The notes: generated from the sequence alone by a model not told the origin. Positions 1 through 9,399 are shown, counted from the stretch's first letter. The stretch is DNA of 64,000 bases from Collimonas sp. PA-H2 (GCF_002564105.1 NZ_PDBX01000001.1:3224001-3288000); one strand, 5' to 3'. Translations and numbers: made by a program.

Positions 1-1
1 C

Positions 2-1738
2 ACCGTGGACCGTCAGGGCGTGACCGAACTGGCAACTGGTGATGAGACTGTCGCCGGTACGGATGGCACCCGCGCAGTGACGCCTGCCAGTTTGACGCCT
101 GCCTTGGCGCAGACCATCGCCAAGCACCTGGCGGCAGCCGATCCGCATCAGCAATATCTGACACCGGAACGCGGCAACGCGCTGTATTTCCATAAGCTGC
201 CGGCCTATACCAGTAGCGATACCGATTGCGACACCTTGCTGGATACCGGCGTGCGCGACGTATCGGTCGCCAATGACCGCGGCGTCATCGCCGCCACCAG
301 GCTGCCGATGGGCGCCGATGGCTATGGCACCTTGACCACCGAGAACGGCGGCCAGTTCGTGCACCAGGTCTATACGGAGGCATCGATTAAGCACCGTACC
401 TGGCAGCGAGCCGGCTACCTGGGCGCCGCACAGCCATTTAAAGGCAGTGACTGGAAGCTGTTGTGGGACTCCGTGACGTTTGATCCTGCGTCCAAGCAGG
501 ACACGCTGGCTTACAAACCTGCCCAGGCGGTCGGAGACCGGTTGAACAGTGTGATCGTTGCCGATGACCGTGCGACTAGCTACGCGCCAAAGGAGCGCAA
601 TCAAGGCGTCTATTTCGACTTTCGAAACAATGATGCCGGCAATCTTTCGGAGGGTGGCGCCCAGCATGGCGTGATCACGTTCCGGCAATGGGGAGCGGAC
701 GACGATTTTTCCGGCGGTCCAGCGCATCAACTGGGCTTTACTGCCAATGGCAACCTGTTTCACCGTACCGGCAAAAGCAACGCCTGGGAGAAGTATCAGC
801 GCTTGCTCCACGCAGGTCAGAACGGCACGCTGCCAGATGGACCGATGCCGACGGCGACGGATTTGAATATGCCTCCCCTGGGCTGGTCAACGTACACGCA
901 AGAGGCGACAGCCAATAGGCCAAGCGCCTATGGCCAGGTATTTACTTCATCGCTCACCGGAGCCGCAACGCCCTCGAATGGCAATTGGCTGATGCAACGC
1001 GCCATGACGACTGATAACCAGACGCTCACACGGGTCAATATTGGCGCCGGCGCGGATAAATGGAGTGCGTGGGTAGAGGCGTGGACCAGCCGCAATTTCG
1101 ATCCTGGCAGTAAAGCCACCGGCCCGGGATTTTCTTTGCATTGGTCGGGGCAAGATGGACAGCCGACCTGGATGCTGGGCGGTAACACGCCAGGGGAGAT
1201 CAATGTCTACAACCCGTCCGCTTTCAGAGTGGCGTATGCGGGCAGTGCCGGCGGCGCATCGAATGCGGAAAACATCAGTAATGGCAATAGCTATATGCGG
1301 ATGAGCTGGTCCGATCCAGGTGGACAAACAACCTATGTCTGGGGCAGTGACGGCCCAACCGGCGCACGGCTTTGCGCGACCAGCAATCTCAACGTCGGCA
1401 ATGCGCGGACCTGGAGCGGTTTTCCATTGCGCTTTGCCGAGAATCCGCCAGCCAATCAACCCTATTACGTGCTTGGCATAGAAGCCGGTGCCAGCGTGTT
1501 TTCTATCTACAACCGCGCTGCGATGGCCGTGTCATCTAGCGTGACGTCGGTGTATGCCCATCAGCTGACCGGCCAAGGCCTACAACATGGCGGGGTCGGC
1601 GGTTACGTTCTGATTAAAAACAAGAGCACCAGCGGCCTGCCGGGTGCATGGGAACAACGCGGCCAGGTCTACGACTATGGGTCGGGTGCGGTGGAAGGTA
1701 ATGAATCAAGTGCAGTGTTATGGCAAAGGGTAGCGTAA
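2..1738 (+). CDS. Phage tail fibre protein (gpH-like), 5' end outside window
   Basis: Receptor-binding fibre of a contractile-tailed P2-like prophage. The frame is open to the left edge, so the start lies outside; at least 577 residues are visible. The protein contains repeated knob-like segments in which an aromatic-rich 'W..WK.L.D..FDP' pattern recurs (around residues 150-160 and 345-370), resembling the pyocin-knob repeats of tail fibres. The C-terminal third is rich in Gly, Ser, Asn and aromatics, as expected for a beta-structured tip. It is followed with a 1-base stop/start overlap by a tail-fibre assembly gene and then by the FI/FII genes, which is the P2 order H-G-FI-FII. The family is inferred from context and repeats; the host receptor cannot be read from the sequence. 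Confidence 0.8.
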   Translation, partial: TVDRQGVTELATGDETVAGTDGTRAVTPASLTPALAQTIAKHLAAADPHQQYLTPERGNALYFHKLPAYTSSDTDCDTLLDTGVRDVSVANDRGVIAATRLPMGADGYGTLTTENGGQFVHQVYTEASIKHRTWQRAGYLGAAQPFKGSDWKLLWDSVTFDPASKQDTLAYKPAQAVGDRLNSVIVADDRATSYAPKERNQGVYFDFRNNDAGNLSEGGAQHGVITFRQWGADDDFSGGPAHQLGFTANGNLFHRTGKSNAWEKYQRLLHAGQNGTLPDGPMPTATDLNMPPLGWSTYTQEATANRPSAYGQVFTSSLTGAATPSNGNWLMQRAMTTDNQTLTRVNIGAGADKWSAWVEAWTSRNFDPGSKATGPGFSLHWSGQDGQPTWMLGGNTPGEINVYNPSAFRVAYAGSAGGASNAENISNGNSYMRMSWSDPGGQTTYVWGSDGPTGARLCATSNLNVGNARTWSGFPLRFAENPPANQPYYVLGIEAGASVFSIYNRAAMAVSSSVTSVYAHQLTGQGLQHGGVGGYVLIKNKSTSGLPGAWEQRGQVYDYGSGAVEGNESSAVLWQRVA

Positions 1739-2328
1739 TGGTAACGAAGAAAAGAACCAGTTCGGCGGACGTAGTCGTCGATAGCATCGAAGAACAAGCG
1801 ACGGCACCAGAATTCACTTTGCCGAATCTGCCACCGCCGGTCTTGATCGACTCATTGCCGGCGCCGGCCTTTGTGCCAGCCGAGGAACCGGAACCACCCC
1901 ACCCGTTCGCCTTTAGCGACATCAAGGATGTGATTCGTCTGCCGATCGGTTTCCAGTGTTCCGTCAAATTTGACGCCTGGGACGATTACGCGACCTTTCT
2001 GGCTCGCGCTGACGATATCGAGGAACACGGCCGGGCGATCTATGCAGCATGCGCGTCAATGAAGGTCGCCAAAGTGCCGAATTACTTCCCGACCGATGGC
2101 GAGTTGCTGGAGGCCGTGCAAGAGCGCGCCTCTCGTGAGCTGCGCCGCGCCAATGTCGAAGTGACCAAATACCAGGACCGCGTCGACGTGGACGACGCCA
2201 GCGCCGCCGATGTGGCGCTGCTGCGTGCCTGGAAAACCTACCGGGTCGGCTTGAACCGCCTATCCGAGCAAGAAGGGTTCCCGCATTCCCTCACCTGGCC
2301 GGTCGCACCCGACACTACCACCATTTAA
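1738..2328 (+). CDS. Tail fibre assembly protein (gpG-like)
   Basis: Predicted chaperone for folding or attaching the adjacent tail fibre. 196 residues from the ATG at 1738, which overlaps the stop of the fibre gene (TAATG) and has an AGGG Shine-Dalgarno about 9 bases upstream; an in-frame ATG at 1720 is less likely. The N-terminal ~60 residues are Pro-rich and low in complexity. The C-terminal part contains 'LLRAWKTYRVGLNRL' followed by a Trp-Pro motif, typical of the Caudo_TAP tail-fibre-assembly family. Position directly after the fibre gene supports the call. Confidence 0.75.
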   Translation: MVTKKRTSSADVVVDSIEEQATAPEFTLPNLPPPVLIDSLPAPAFVPAEEPEPPHPFAFSDIKDVIRLPIGFQCSVKFDAWDDYATFLARADDIEEHGRAIYAACASMKVAKVPNYFPTDGELLEAVQERASRELRRANVEVTKYQDRVDVDDASAADVALLRAWKTYRVGLNRLSEQEGFPHSLTWPVAPDTTTI

Positions 2329-2355
2329 TTATTTACCTCATTTACAGGAGAAAAA

Positions 2356-3528
2356 ATGCCTACTGATTACCACCATGGCGTGCGCGTCATCGAAAAGAAC
2401 GACGGCACCCGCCCGATCCGCACCATCAGCACCGCCGTCATCGGCCTGGTCGCCACCGCCGAGGATGCCGACCCGATTGCCTTCCCACTCGACACGCCGG
2501 TCTTGCTGACCAACGTGCCCGCCGCTATCGGCAAAGCCGGCATCAAAGGGACGTTGCGCCGCGCCCTGGACGCCATCGGCGCGCAAACCAAGCCGTTCAC
2601 CGTGGTAGTGCGCGTGGCCGAGGGCAAGGACGAAGCCGAAACCACCTCTAATGTGATCGGCACCACAACCGCGGCCGGCAAGTACACCGGCATCAAGGCG
2701 CTGCTGGCAGCCCAAAGCAAACTGGGGATCAAACCGCGCATCCTGGGCGCACCAGGTCTGGACACCAAGGCCGTGACGAACGCCCTGGTCGCCGTCGCCC
2801 AGAAGCTGCGCGGCTTTGTCTATGCGTCGGCACATGGCTGCCTAACGAAAGAAGACGCCGTGCTGTATCGCAAGGACTTCGGCCAGCGCGAACTGATGCT
2901 GATCTGGCCGGATTTTGTGAGCTGGGATACCGCCACCAATGCCGACGCCAATATCTCGGCAGTGGCCTACGCCCTGGGCCTGCGCGCCAAACTGGACGAA
3001 GAGATCGGCTGGCATAAGTCCCTGTCCAATATCGTCGTCAACGGCCCGACCGGCATTTCGGCGGACGTGTTCTGGGATCTGCAAGATCCAGCCACCGATG
3101 CAGGCTTCCTGAACGCCAAGGAAGTCACCACGCTGATTAACAGCGGCGGCTTCCGCTTCTGGGGTTCGCGCACTTGCGAAACGCCGGAATTTTTCTATTT
3201 TGAGAACTACACGCGCACCGCCCAGGTGCTGGCCGACACCATTGCAGAAGCGCATATGACCTATGCCGATAAGCCATTACACCCGTCCCTGGCGAAAGAC
3301 CTGGTCGAGAGCATCAACGCCAAATTCCGTGACCTGGTCAAGCGCGGCTATCTGATCGGCGGCAGCGCCTGGTGCGATGAACAGTTCAACAGCAAGGAAA
3401 ATTTGAAGAACGGCCAGCTGACCATCGATTACGACTATACCCCGGTCCCACCGCTGGAAAATCTGATGTTCCAGCAACGCATCACTGACCGCTACCTGGC
3501 CGACTTCGCCGCTGCTGTTGCAGCCTAA
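2356..3528 (+). CDS. Major tail sheath protein FI
   Basis: Forms the contractile sheath around the tail tube of a myovirus. 390 residues, close to P2 gpFI (396). The N-terminus 'MPTDYHHGVRVIEKNDGTRPI' type opening and the following 'TAVIGLVATA' are characteristic of P2-type sheaths, as is the C-terminal 'LENLMFQQRITDRYLADF'. A strong AGGAG Shine-Dalgarno precedes the ATG. First of the FI-FII-E-T-U-D block. Its presence shows that the prophage has, or had, a contractile tail. Confidence 0.95.
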   Translation: MPTDYHHGVRVIEKNDGTRPIRTISTAVIGLVATAEDADPIAFPLDTPVLLTNVPAAIGKAGIKGTLRRALDAIGAQTKPFTVVVRVAEGKDEAETTSNVIGTTTAAGKYTGIKALLAAQSKLGIKPRILGAPGLDTKAVTNALVAVAQKLRGFVYASAHGCLTKEDAVLYRKDFGQRELMLIWPDFVSWDTATNADANISAVAYALGLRAKLDEEIGWHKSLSNIVVNGPTGISADVFWDLQDPATDAGFLNAKEVTTLINSGGFRFWGSRTCETPEFFYFENYTRTAQVLADTIAEAHMTYADKPLHPSLAKDLVESINAKFRDLVKRGYLIGGSAWCDEQFNSKENLKNGQLTIDYDYTPVPPLENLMFQQRITDRYLADFAAAVAA

Positions 3529-3555
3529 CCAATTACAGAAAGAGAGCATCACACC

Positions 3556-4065
3556 ATGGGCATGCCTAAAAAATTGAAACTGTTTAATCTGTTCGATAGC
3601 GGAAATTCCTACTTCGGCCAGGTCACGGAAATCACCTTGCCGAAACTGTCGCGCAAGATGGAGGAATACCGCGCCGCCGGCATGACCGGCCCGGTATCGG
3701 TGGACTTCGGCAATGAGGCGATCACGCTGGAGTGGACAGCCGGTGGCATCCTGATCGATGCCTTGCTGCAGTACGGCGCCCGCAGTCACAACGCCACCCA
3801 GCTGCGCTTCTCCGGCGGCTATGAAAATGACGATGACGGCACTGTGTCAACCGTGGAAATCGTCGTCCGCGGGCGCCACAAGGAAATCGATATGGGCAGC
3901 GCCAAGTCGACAGAAGAGACGAACCAGAAATACAGCACCGCTTGCAGCTATTACAAGCTGACCATCGACAACAAACCGATCTACGAATTCGATTTCGTCA
4001 ACGGCGTCGAGAAAATCGGCGGTGTGGACCGCAACGCGGATCTGCGTCGCGCTATCGGCCTGTAA
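3556..4065 (+). CDS. Major tail tube protein FII
   Basis: Builds the inner tube of the contractile tail. 169 residues, matching P2 gpFII (172). The start 'MGMPKKLKLFNLFDSGNSYFG' type N-terminus and the C-terminal 'EFDFVNGVEKIGGVDRNADLR' are characteristic of the family. It follows the sheath gene after 27 bases with its own Shine-Dalgarno (AAGAGAG). ATG at 3556 or 3562 is possible. Confidence 0.95.
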   Translation: MGMPKKLKLFNLFDSGNSYFGQVTEITLPKLSRKMEEYRAAGMTGPVSVDFGNEAITLEWTAGGILIDALLQYGARSHNATQLRFSGGYENDDDGTVSTVEIVVRGRHKEIDMGSAKSTEETNQKYSTACSYYKLTIDNKPIYEFDFVNGVEKIGGVDRNADLRRAIGL

Positions 4066-4121
4066 GCCAGGTCAAGAACAACCCCAACCCCTTTTTATTT
4101 TTTTACTTTTAGGACCACACC

Positions 4122-4445
4122 ATGAAAAACACATCTACCGTTTCCAAGACCGCCATCTCCAAGTCGATCACTCTGGACGAACCGATCAAGCGCGGCGACG
4201 ACTTCATCAGCGAAATCACCATCCGCCGCCCGAAAGCGGGAGAGTTGCGCGGCGTGTCTCTGATGGAGCTGGGCAATCTCAGCGTGGCCGCCTTGCAGAC
4301 CGTCTTGCCGCGTATCACACAACCGACCCTGACCGCGCACGAAGTCGCCGGCATGGACCCGGCGGACTTGACCGAGATCGGCGCGGAGGTTGCCATTTTT
4401 TTGGTGAAGAAAGCCGATCGGCTGGCGGCCTTCCGGACCGAGTAG
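4122..4445 (+). CDS. Tail assembly chaperone gpE (zero-frame product)
   Basis: 107-residue counterpart of P2 gpE, which with its frameshifted extension E' guides tape measure and tube assembly. Residues 13-40 ('ITLDEPIKRGDDFISEITIRR') match the family opening. Near the 3' end a T-TTT-TTG slippery heptamer (4397-4403) lies in the correct phase for a -1 shift into the 4454-4570 coding region. In the zero frame translation stops at 4445. The shifted product would be about 149 residues, close to the 142 of P2 E+E'. Confidence 0.9.
   Translation: MKNTSTVSKTAISKSITLDEPIKRGDDFISEITIRRPKAGELRGVSLMELGNLSVAALQTVLPRITQPTLTAHEVAGMDPADLTEIGAEVAIFLVKKADRLAAFRTE
4397..4403 (+). promoter_or_regulatory. Programmed -1 frameshift site, T-TTT-TTG
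   Basis: The zero-frame codons of gpE here are ATT TTT TTG, giving the slippery heptamer TTTTTTG in the canonical X-XXY-YYZ phase. A -1 slip continues GGT GAA GAA through to the stop at 4570 without interruption. The same heptamer is used between genes E and E' in phage P2 and relatives. Confidence 0.85.
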
Positions 4446-4453
4446 AAGATCCG

Positions 4454-4570
4454 ATGGCGGATATTGCGGTGGTGTTTCACTGGCCGCCGCAGGCCATGGA
4501 TGAGCTGGAAGTATCGGACTTGATGGCCTGGCGCGAACGCGCCAGGGTGCGCAGCGGCGCTGAAGAATAG
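4454..4570 (+). CDS. GpE family tail protein (E' extension)
   Basis: Encodes the E' part of the frameshifted E+E' tail assembly protein. The segment 'MADIAVVFHWPPQAMDELE' followed by 'LMAWRERARVRSG' is the signature of the GpE family. Read as a separate ORF from the ATG at 4454 it has 38 residues, but no Shine-Dalgarno is evident, so expression most probably depends on the -1 frameshift at 4397-4403. The last stop is 9 bases before the tape measure gene. Confidence 0.85.
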   Translation: MADIAVVFHWPPQAMDELEVSDLMAWRERARVRSGAEE

Positions 4571-4579
4571 GAAACTAGG

Positions 4580-7300
4580 ATGAGTGAGAAGCAATTGCGG
4601 CTACAGGTGGTCTTCGCGGCGCTGGACAAGCTGACCGGTCCCCTAAAAAAAATCACCGGCGAGTCGTCCGCCCTGGGCAAAGCCATCAAGGCCAATAACG
4701 ACAGGCTGAAGGAACTGAACGCCCAGCAAAAAGATGTTGGGCGCTTCCGCGAACTGAACGCCGGCTTGCAGGCCAGCTCCGGCAAGCTGCGCGAGACACA
4801 ACAGCAGATTGCCGCCCTGGCGCAGAGGATGCGTCAAACGGAGGAACCCACGCGCGCCATGACCCGCGAATGGAACGCCGCCGTCAAATCCGCCAGCGCC
4901 TTGAAACAGGCCGGCCAGCGGCAAGGCGAACAAATGCAGATCCTACGCACCCGCTTGTCCGGCGCCGGCATCGATACGCGCCAGCTCGGCACGGCACAGA
5001 CCTGGCTGAAAAACAGCATCGCCTTTACCAATGCCGAATTAACAGCACAACAGAAGAAGCTGGCCGCAGTCGGCGCGCAACAGCAAAAAATTGCTGGCGC
5101 CCGCCAGCACGCCGACAAGCTGCGTACCACCGCCGGCAATGTCGCTGCTGCCGGCATCGGTGCGACTGTCACCGGCGCCGCCGTGGGCGCGCCCTTGGTC
5201 ACTGGCTTGAAAGAGGCGAAGCACTACCAGACTGAGAAGGGCCGCATTACTGCCCTGGGCCTGGGACCGAAGGTCAGCGCCGACGCCGAGAGCTACGCCC
5301 GCAGCATGCAGACCTACGGCACCAGCCATGCCGAAAACCTGGAGCTAGTGCGCGACAGCATGTCCGTGTTTGGCGATCTGCCGCACGCGCAGATGGTCGC
5401 GCCCATGCTGGCGAAGATGAAATTTGCAAATAAAGCGTTTTATGGCGAGGAAGCCGGCGGCGAGAACGAACGCAAGTTCATGGACATGCTCAAGGTCATC
5501 GAGGTGCGCGGCGGCACGGCCAGCTCGGAGAAATTCCACGAACAGGCCAACATGGTGCAGAAAGTCATTTCCGCCACGGGCGGCCGGGTCGGTCCTACCG
5601 AGTGGCTGAACCTCATCAAGACCGGCGGCATCGCTGCCAAGGGCATGGACGAAAAGTCGTTTTACTACGAGCTGGAGCCGCTGGTGCAGGAGCTGGGCGG
5701 CTTTGGCGTCGGTAACGGCCTGATGTCTAGCTATAACAATCTGTACCAGGGACGCACCAGCAAGCGGGCCGCAATCAATCTGGACAAGCTGGGCCTGATT
5801 GGCGATCACACCAAGGTCGTGCCGGACAAGGTCGGCCAGACCGCCCAGCTGAACCCCGGCGCGCTGCTGGGCTCGGACCTGTTCAAGAAAAGCCAATTCG
5901 AGTGGATGGAAAAGGTCTTGTTGCCACAGTTGGCAAAAAACGGCATTACCGGCAAAGACAAGATCCTCGATACCATCGGCAGCCTGTTTACCAATCGTAA
6001 GGCCGGCGACCTGATGGCGAACATGTACCTGCAGCGCGCCCAGATCCACAAGAATCGGAATTTAAACGAAGGCGCCTACGATGTGGACCAGCTGGAACCG
6101 CTGGCCCGCGAACAGGCCGCCGGCAAGGAAATGGACGCGCATGCCAAGCTGGCCGACCTGCAATTGACCATGGGCGAAAAAATCCTGCCGCTGTATTCCA
6201 GCGCCATCGAGACCGTAACGAAAGCCCTGGAAAGCCTGAACGGCTTCATGGAGCGCAACCCGGCCACGGCCAAAGCGATGATTGTCGGTTTCGGCATACT
6301 CGCCGCCATCCTGGTGGTGCTGGGGCCGTTGATGCTGAGCCTGGCCGCCTTGATCGGTCCCTATGCCATGTTGCATGTGCTGTTCGCCAAGATGGGCGTC
6401 TCCGGCGGCGTACTCACGCCGATCTTACGCGGCATTAGCGGCGGCTTGATGACGGTCGGCAAAACCGTCTTGTGGCTAGGTCGCGCCTTGCTGACGAACC
6501 CGATTGTGTTGCTGATTACCCTCATTGCGGTATTGGCCTACCTCATCTATAAAAATTGGGAACCCCTGAAGGCTTTCTTTAGCGATCTGTGGGATGGCAT
6601 CACCGAGCGGTTTAATCGTGTATGGGAAACCATCAAGACCTTTGCCGGCGGCCTGTGGGCGGATGTGAAAACGGCATTCGACGGCGGAATCGGCGGCGTC
6701 AGCGAGTTAATCATGAACTGGTCGCCGCTGGGACTGTTCTATAAGGCATTTGCCGGAGTCATGAGCTGGTTCGGTGTGGAGCTGCCGGGGACATTTACCG
6801 AGTTCGGCGCCAACATCATTCAGGGTCTGGTCAATGGGATTTCGTCCGGCTTCGGTTTCTTGAAGGAGAAGATCAAGCAGCTGGCGGGGATGGTCGGCAT
6901 GACCTTTGCGAAGGAGCAAGAGATCCACAGCCCTAGCCGAGTCTTTAGCCGATTCGGTGGCTTCATCACTGAGGGGCTAGCGCTGGGTATTGAGAACGGA
7001 CAGGATGCGCCGATCAACCAGGTCAGCGGTCTTGCCAAGCGGCTGACCCAGCTCGGCGCCGGCATCGCCATCGGTGCGACGGCCATGCCGGCGCTGTCCT
7101 TCGATACGCGCCCACCCATTGCGCCGCGTACCGCTGGCGCCGACGTCGTGGTCCAGGGCGACACGATCCAGATCATCGTTCAAACACAGCCTGGCATGGA
7201 TGACCAGGCCATTGCCCGCGCCGTCATGCTGGCGATGGAACAGCGTGACCGGGAAAAATCAGCTCGGCTTCGCTCCAGCCTGTCCGACAATCACTACTAA
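4580..7300 (+). CDS. Tail tape measure protein (gpT)
   Basis: Sets tail length and helps DNA entry. 906 residues, within the range of P2-like T proteins (P2: 815). The first ~130 residues are a coiled-coil-like region rich in Lys, Gln and Ala. A Gly/Ala-rich amphipathic stretch follows near residue 195, and two hydrophobic segments ('AMIVGFGILAAILVVLGPL' near 570 and 'IVLLITLIAVLAYLIY' near 645) lie in the middle. The C-terminal 'KEQEIHSPSRVFSRFGGFITEGL' stretch is typical of phage tape measures. It starts 9 bases after the E' stop. Confidence 0.9.
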   Translation: MSEKQLRLQVVFAALDKLTGPLKKITGESSALGKAIKANNDRLKELNAQQKDVGRFRELNAGLQASSGKLRETQQQIAALAQRMRQTEEPTRAMTREWNAAVKSASALKQAGQRQGEQMQILRTRLSGAGIDTRQLGTAQTWLKNSIAFTNAELTAQQKKLAAVGAQQQKIAGARQHADKLRTTAGNVAAAGIGATVTGAAVGAPLVTGLKEAKHYQTEKGRITALGLGPKVSADAESYARSMQTYGTSHAENLELVRDSMSVFGDLPHAQMVAPMLAKMKFANKAFYGEEAGGENERKFMDMLKVIEVRGGTASSEKFHEQANMVQKVISATGGRVGPTEWLNLIKTGGIAAKGMDEKSFYYELEPLVQELGGFGVGNGLMSSYNNLYQGRTSKRAAINLDKLGLIGDHTKVVPDKVGQTAQLNPGALLGSDLFKKSQFEWMEKVLLPQLAKNGITGKDKILDTIGSLFTNRKAGDLMANMYLQRAQIHKNRNLNEGAYDVDQLEPLAREQAAGKEMDAHAKLADLQLTMGEKILPLYSSAIETVTKALESLNGFMERNPATAKAMIVGFGILAAILVVLGPLMLSLAALIGPYAMLHVLFAKMGVSGGVLTPILRGISGGLMTVGKTVLWLGRALLTNPIVLLITLIAVLAYLIYKNWEPLKAFFSDLWDGITERFNRVWETIKTFAGGLWADVKTAFDGGIGGVSELIMNWSPLGLFYKAFAGVMSWFGVELPGTFTEFGANIIQGLVNGISSGFGFLKEKIKQLAGMVGMTFAKEQEIHSPSRVFSRFGGFITEGLALGIENGQDAPINQVSGLAKRLTQLGAGIAIGATAMPALSFDTRPPIAPRTAGADVVVQGDTIQIIVQTQPGMDDQAIARAVMLAMEQRDREKSARLRSSLSDNHY

Positions 7301-7311
7301 GGATTTTTATC

Positions 7312-7839
7312 ATGATGATGGCCCTGGGCATGTTTGTCTTTAGCCTGCCGACCCTGGCTTACCAGGAGCTGCAGCGCAAAACCGATTGGAAGCACCCGAG
7401 TACGTCGCGAGTCGGCGCCCGTAACGCCCGCCAGTACACCGGCAAAGGCGACGACACGATCACGCTGTCCGGCTGGATCGCGCCGGAGCTGACCGGCAGC
7501 GGGTATTCGCTGGATGCCTTGCGCCTGATGGCCGATACCGGTAAATCGTGGATTCTGATTGCGGGAACCGGGCGCATCCTGGGGTCCTACGTCATCACCG
7601 GCATGACCGAGGGCCGCACGGTGCTGGGACAGGACGGCGACGCCGGCAAGATCGAATTCTCCATCACGCTGGAGCGTACCGACGAATCGGTACTTGGCTT
7701 GCTGAACACTCTGGGCGACCTGGGCAGCATCAAGAACATGCTCAGTCTGGAGGGCATCAGCAACAGCGCTAGCAACGCGATCAATACCGGCGTATCGACG
7801 TTTAATAATGTCGCCAACAGTGTGCGGAGCCTGTTCTGA
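7312..7839 (+). CDS. Tail protein gpU
   Basis: Tail completion protein of P2-like phages; 175 residues (P2 gpU 159). The N-terminus 'MMMALGMFVFSLPTLAYQEL' is the family signature. An AGGA Shine-Dalgarno lies 8-11 bases before the ATG at 7312; the next two codons are in-frame ATGs. Its stop overlaps the start of gpD (TGATG), implying translational coupling. Confidence 0.9.
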   Translation: MMMALGMFVFSLPTLAYQELQRKTDWKHPSTSRVGARNARQYTGKGDDTITLSGWIAPELTGSGYSLDALRLMADTGKSWILIAGTGRILGSYVITGMTEGRTVLGQDGDAGKIEFSITLERTDESVLGLLNTLGDLGSIKNMLSLEGISNSASNAINTGVSTFNNVANSVRSLF

Positions 7840-9104
7840 TGAACTACCCGATCCCTGCTTTCAAAATCACGCTGGACGGCCAGGACATTACGGGGAAATT
7901 CGCGCCACGCCTGGTCAGTCTCGACCTGACCGAGTGCCGTAGCGACAGCGCCGACGAACTGAGCATTACCCTGTCCGATACGGATGGCCAGCTCGCGATA
8001 CCAAGCAAGGGCGCCAGGATCAACGTCCAGATCGGCTGGCAGGAAACCGGCTTGGTCGACAAGGGCGTATTTACCGTTGATGAAATCGAGCACAGCGGCG
8101 CGCCGGATGTGCTGACCTTGCGGGCCAGGACGGCCAGCCTGATCGATACTTTCCGCCAGCCCGTCGAGCGCAGTTTCCACGACACGACCCTGGGCGCGGT
8201 GATTGAGGTGATCGCGTTTCAGCAGGAGCTGAAAGCCGGAATTGCCGAGGCGCTACGGAGCGTAAAGATTGCGCACTTGGACCAGACCCGCGAGAGCGAC
8301 GCGGCATTCCTGCGCCGGCTTGGGAAGAAATACGATGCTGCCGCGACCGTGAAAAACGACACGCTACTGTTCATGCCGGCGGGCCGTAGCAAGACGGCGT
8401 CGGGCCGCGATCTGCCGCTGATCCGCATCACGCGCAACCTGGGCGACAGGCATCGCTACCACAGCGCCGAGCGCGATAGCTACAGCGGCGTGCGCGTGTT
8501 CTGGCATGATGACCGGCACGGCCTGCGCCGCAGCGTCGTAGCCGGCACGCCAGGCAACAGCAAGCGGCTGCGCACGACCTATGCCAATGAGGCCGACGCC
8601 CGCGCCGCTGCCGTCGCCGAGTGGCAGCGCATCCAGCGCGGCGCCGCAACCTTGGAATTATCACTGGCAATTGGCGACCCGGCGCTGATGCCGCAATCGC
8701 CTGTGGAAGTCGTCGGATTCAAAACCGATATCGATAATCAGGACTGGCTGACGGCCAAGGTCCGGCACAGCATCAGCGACGCCGGCTTTACCAGCGTCAT
8801 CGAACTGGAGACACGCACCGAGGAAGCTGAAGTCGAGCGCGAGGATGAGGTCGACCGAGATCCCGGCATTACCGGCGTGTACGCCAAATGGCGCAACGTC
8901 GCCACGAAGAAGACCGGCCAGGAATTCGCACCCTCGACCGGCAAGGGCAAGCATACGGCGCCGGCCGCCGGCGCGACAGCCAGCACAAAGACATTGCAGC
9001 ATGTCTACGCCAACAAGCAGACCGCCGCACGCGCCGCAAAACTCGAATGGGGAAAGATTCGGGAGCGGCGCGAGATCATCAAAGAAAACAGCGAAGGTCA
9101 GTAG
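7839..9104 (+). CDS. Tail protein gpD (late control protein D)
   Basis: Baseplate-hub-like protein of P2-type tails. 421 residues, against 387 in P2. The order of features fits the family: an N-terminal domain beginning 'PIPAFKITLDGQDIT', a central hub-like beta region, and an Ala-rich helical motif 'TYANEADARAAAVAEWQRIQ' near residue 250. A related motif, 'VYANKQTAARAAKLEWGKIR', occurs again at the extreme C-terminus (residues ~388-407). A further degraded copy of that C-terminal motif lies 180 bases downstream in the same frame, beyond the stop (9177-9284), so the 3' end of this gene has been duplicated or shortened. Confidence 0.9.
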   Translation: MNYPIPAFKITLDGQDITGKFAPRLVSLDLTECRSDSADELSITLSDTDGQLAIPSKGARINVQIGWQETGLVDKGVFTVDEIEHSGAPDVLTLRARTASLIDTFRQPVERSFHDTTLGAVIEVIAFQQELKAGIAEALRSVKIAHLDQTRESDAAFLRRLGKKYDAAATVKNDTLLFMPAGRSKTASGRDLPLIRITRNLGDRHRYHSAERDSYSGVRVFWHDDRHGLRRSVVAGTPGNSKRLRTTYANEADARAAAVAEWQRIQRGAATLELSLAIGDPALMPQSPVEVVGFKTDIDNQDWLTAKVRHSISDAGFTSVIELETRTEEAEVEREDEVDRDPGITGVYAKWRNVATKKTGQEFAPSTGKGKHTAPAAGATASTKTLQHVYANKQTAARAAKLEWGKIRERREIIKENSEGQ

Positions 9105-9176
9105 TGTCGCTGCTGCTAGGTCAGCAAGAAACAAGGGGAATAGCTTGCAGTATCTCGAAGTCATCTAAAAACACTA

Positions 9177-9284
9177 CCGCATATTTATACAAGTAAGCAA
9201 TCGGCTGTGCGCTCAGCAAAACTTGCGTGGGTAAAGATTCAGGAACGACTGGAAATAATCTCGGAAAACGCCAGCGAGGGGTGA
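9177..9284 (+). pseudogene. Degenerate in-frame copy of the gpD 3' end
   Basis: Translating 9177-9284 in the gpD frame gives 'PHIYTSKQSAVRSAKLAW' and on to a stop. This aligns residue for residue with the last 35 residues of gpD (8997-9104, beginning 'QHVYANKQTAARAAKLEW'). Both copies are 108 bases including the stop and are offset by exactly 180 bases. The DNA has diverged considerably, so the duplication is old or was acquired separately. The segment between the copies contains three in-frame stops, including the gpD stop. No start codon or Shine-Dalgarno is evident for the second copy. Confidence 0.75.
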
Positions 9285-9399
9285 TTTTTTTATCAGCAAC
9301 CTGTATCATCCCGCTCCCGGTTGTTTTACCGGTCTTCCCCTTGCAACGCAATTTCTTCTTACGTTTCGACTTATCGACGGCAACCCTGAATGAAACGGT

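Noticed and set aside
4022..4570. A separate 182-codon gene across gpE
   Set aside because: Only its last part is meaningful; this part is reached by -1 frameshift from gpE, as in P2.
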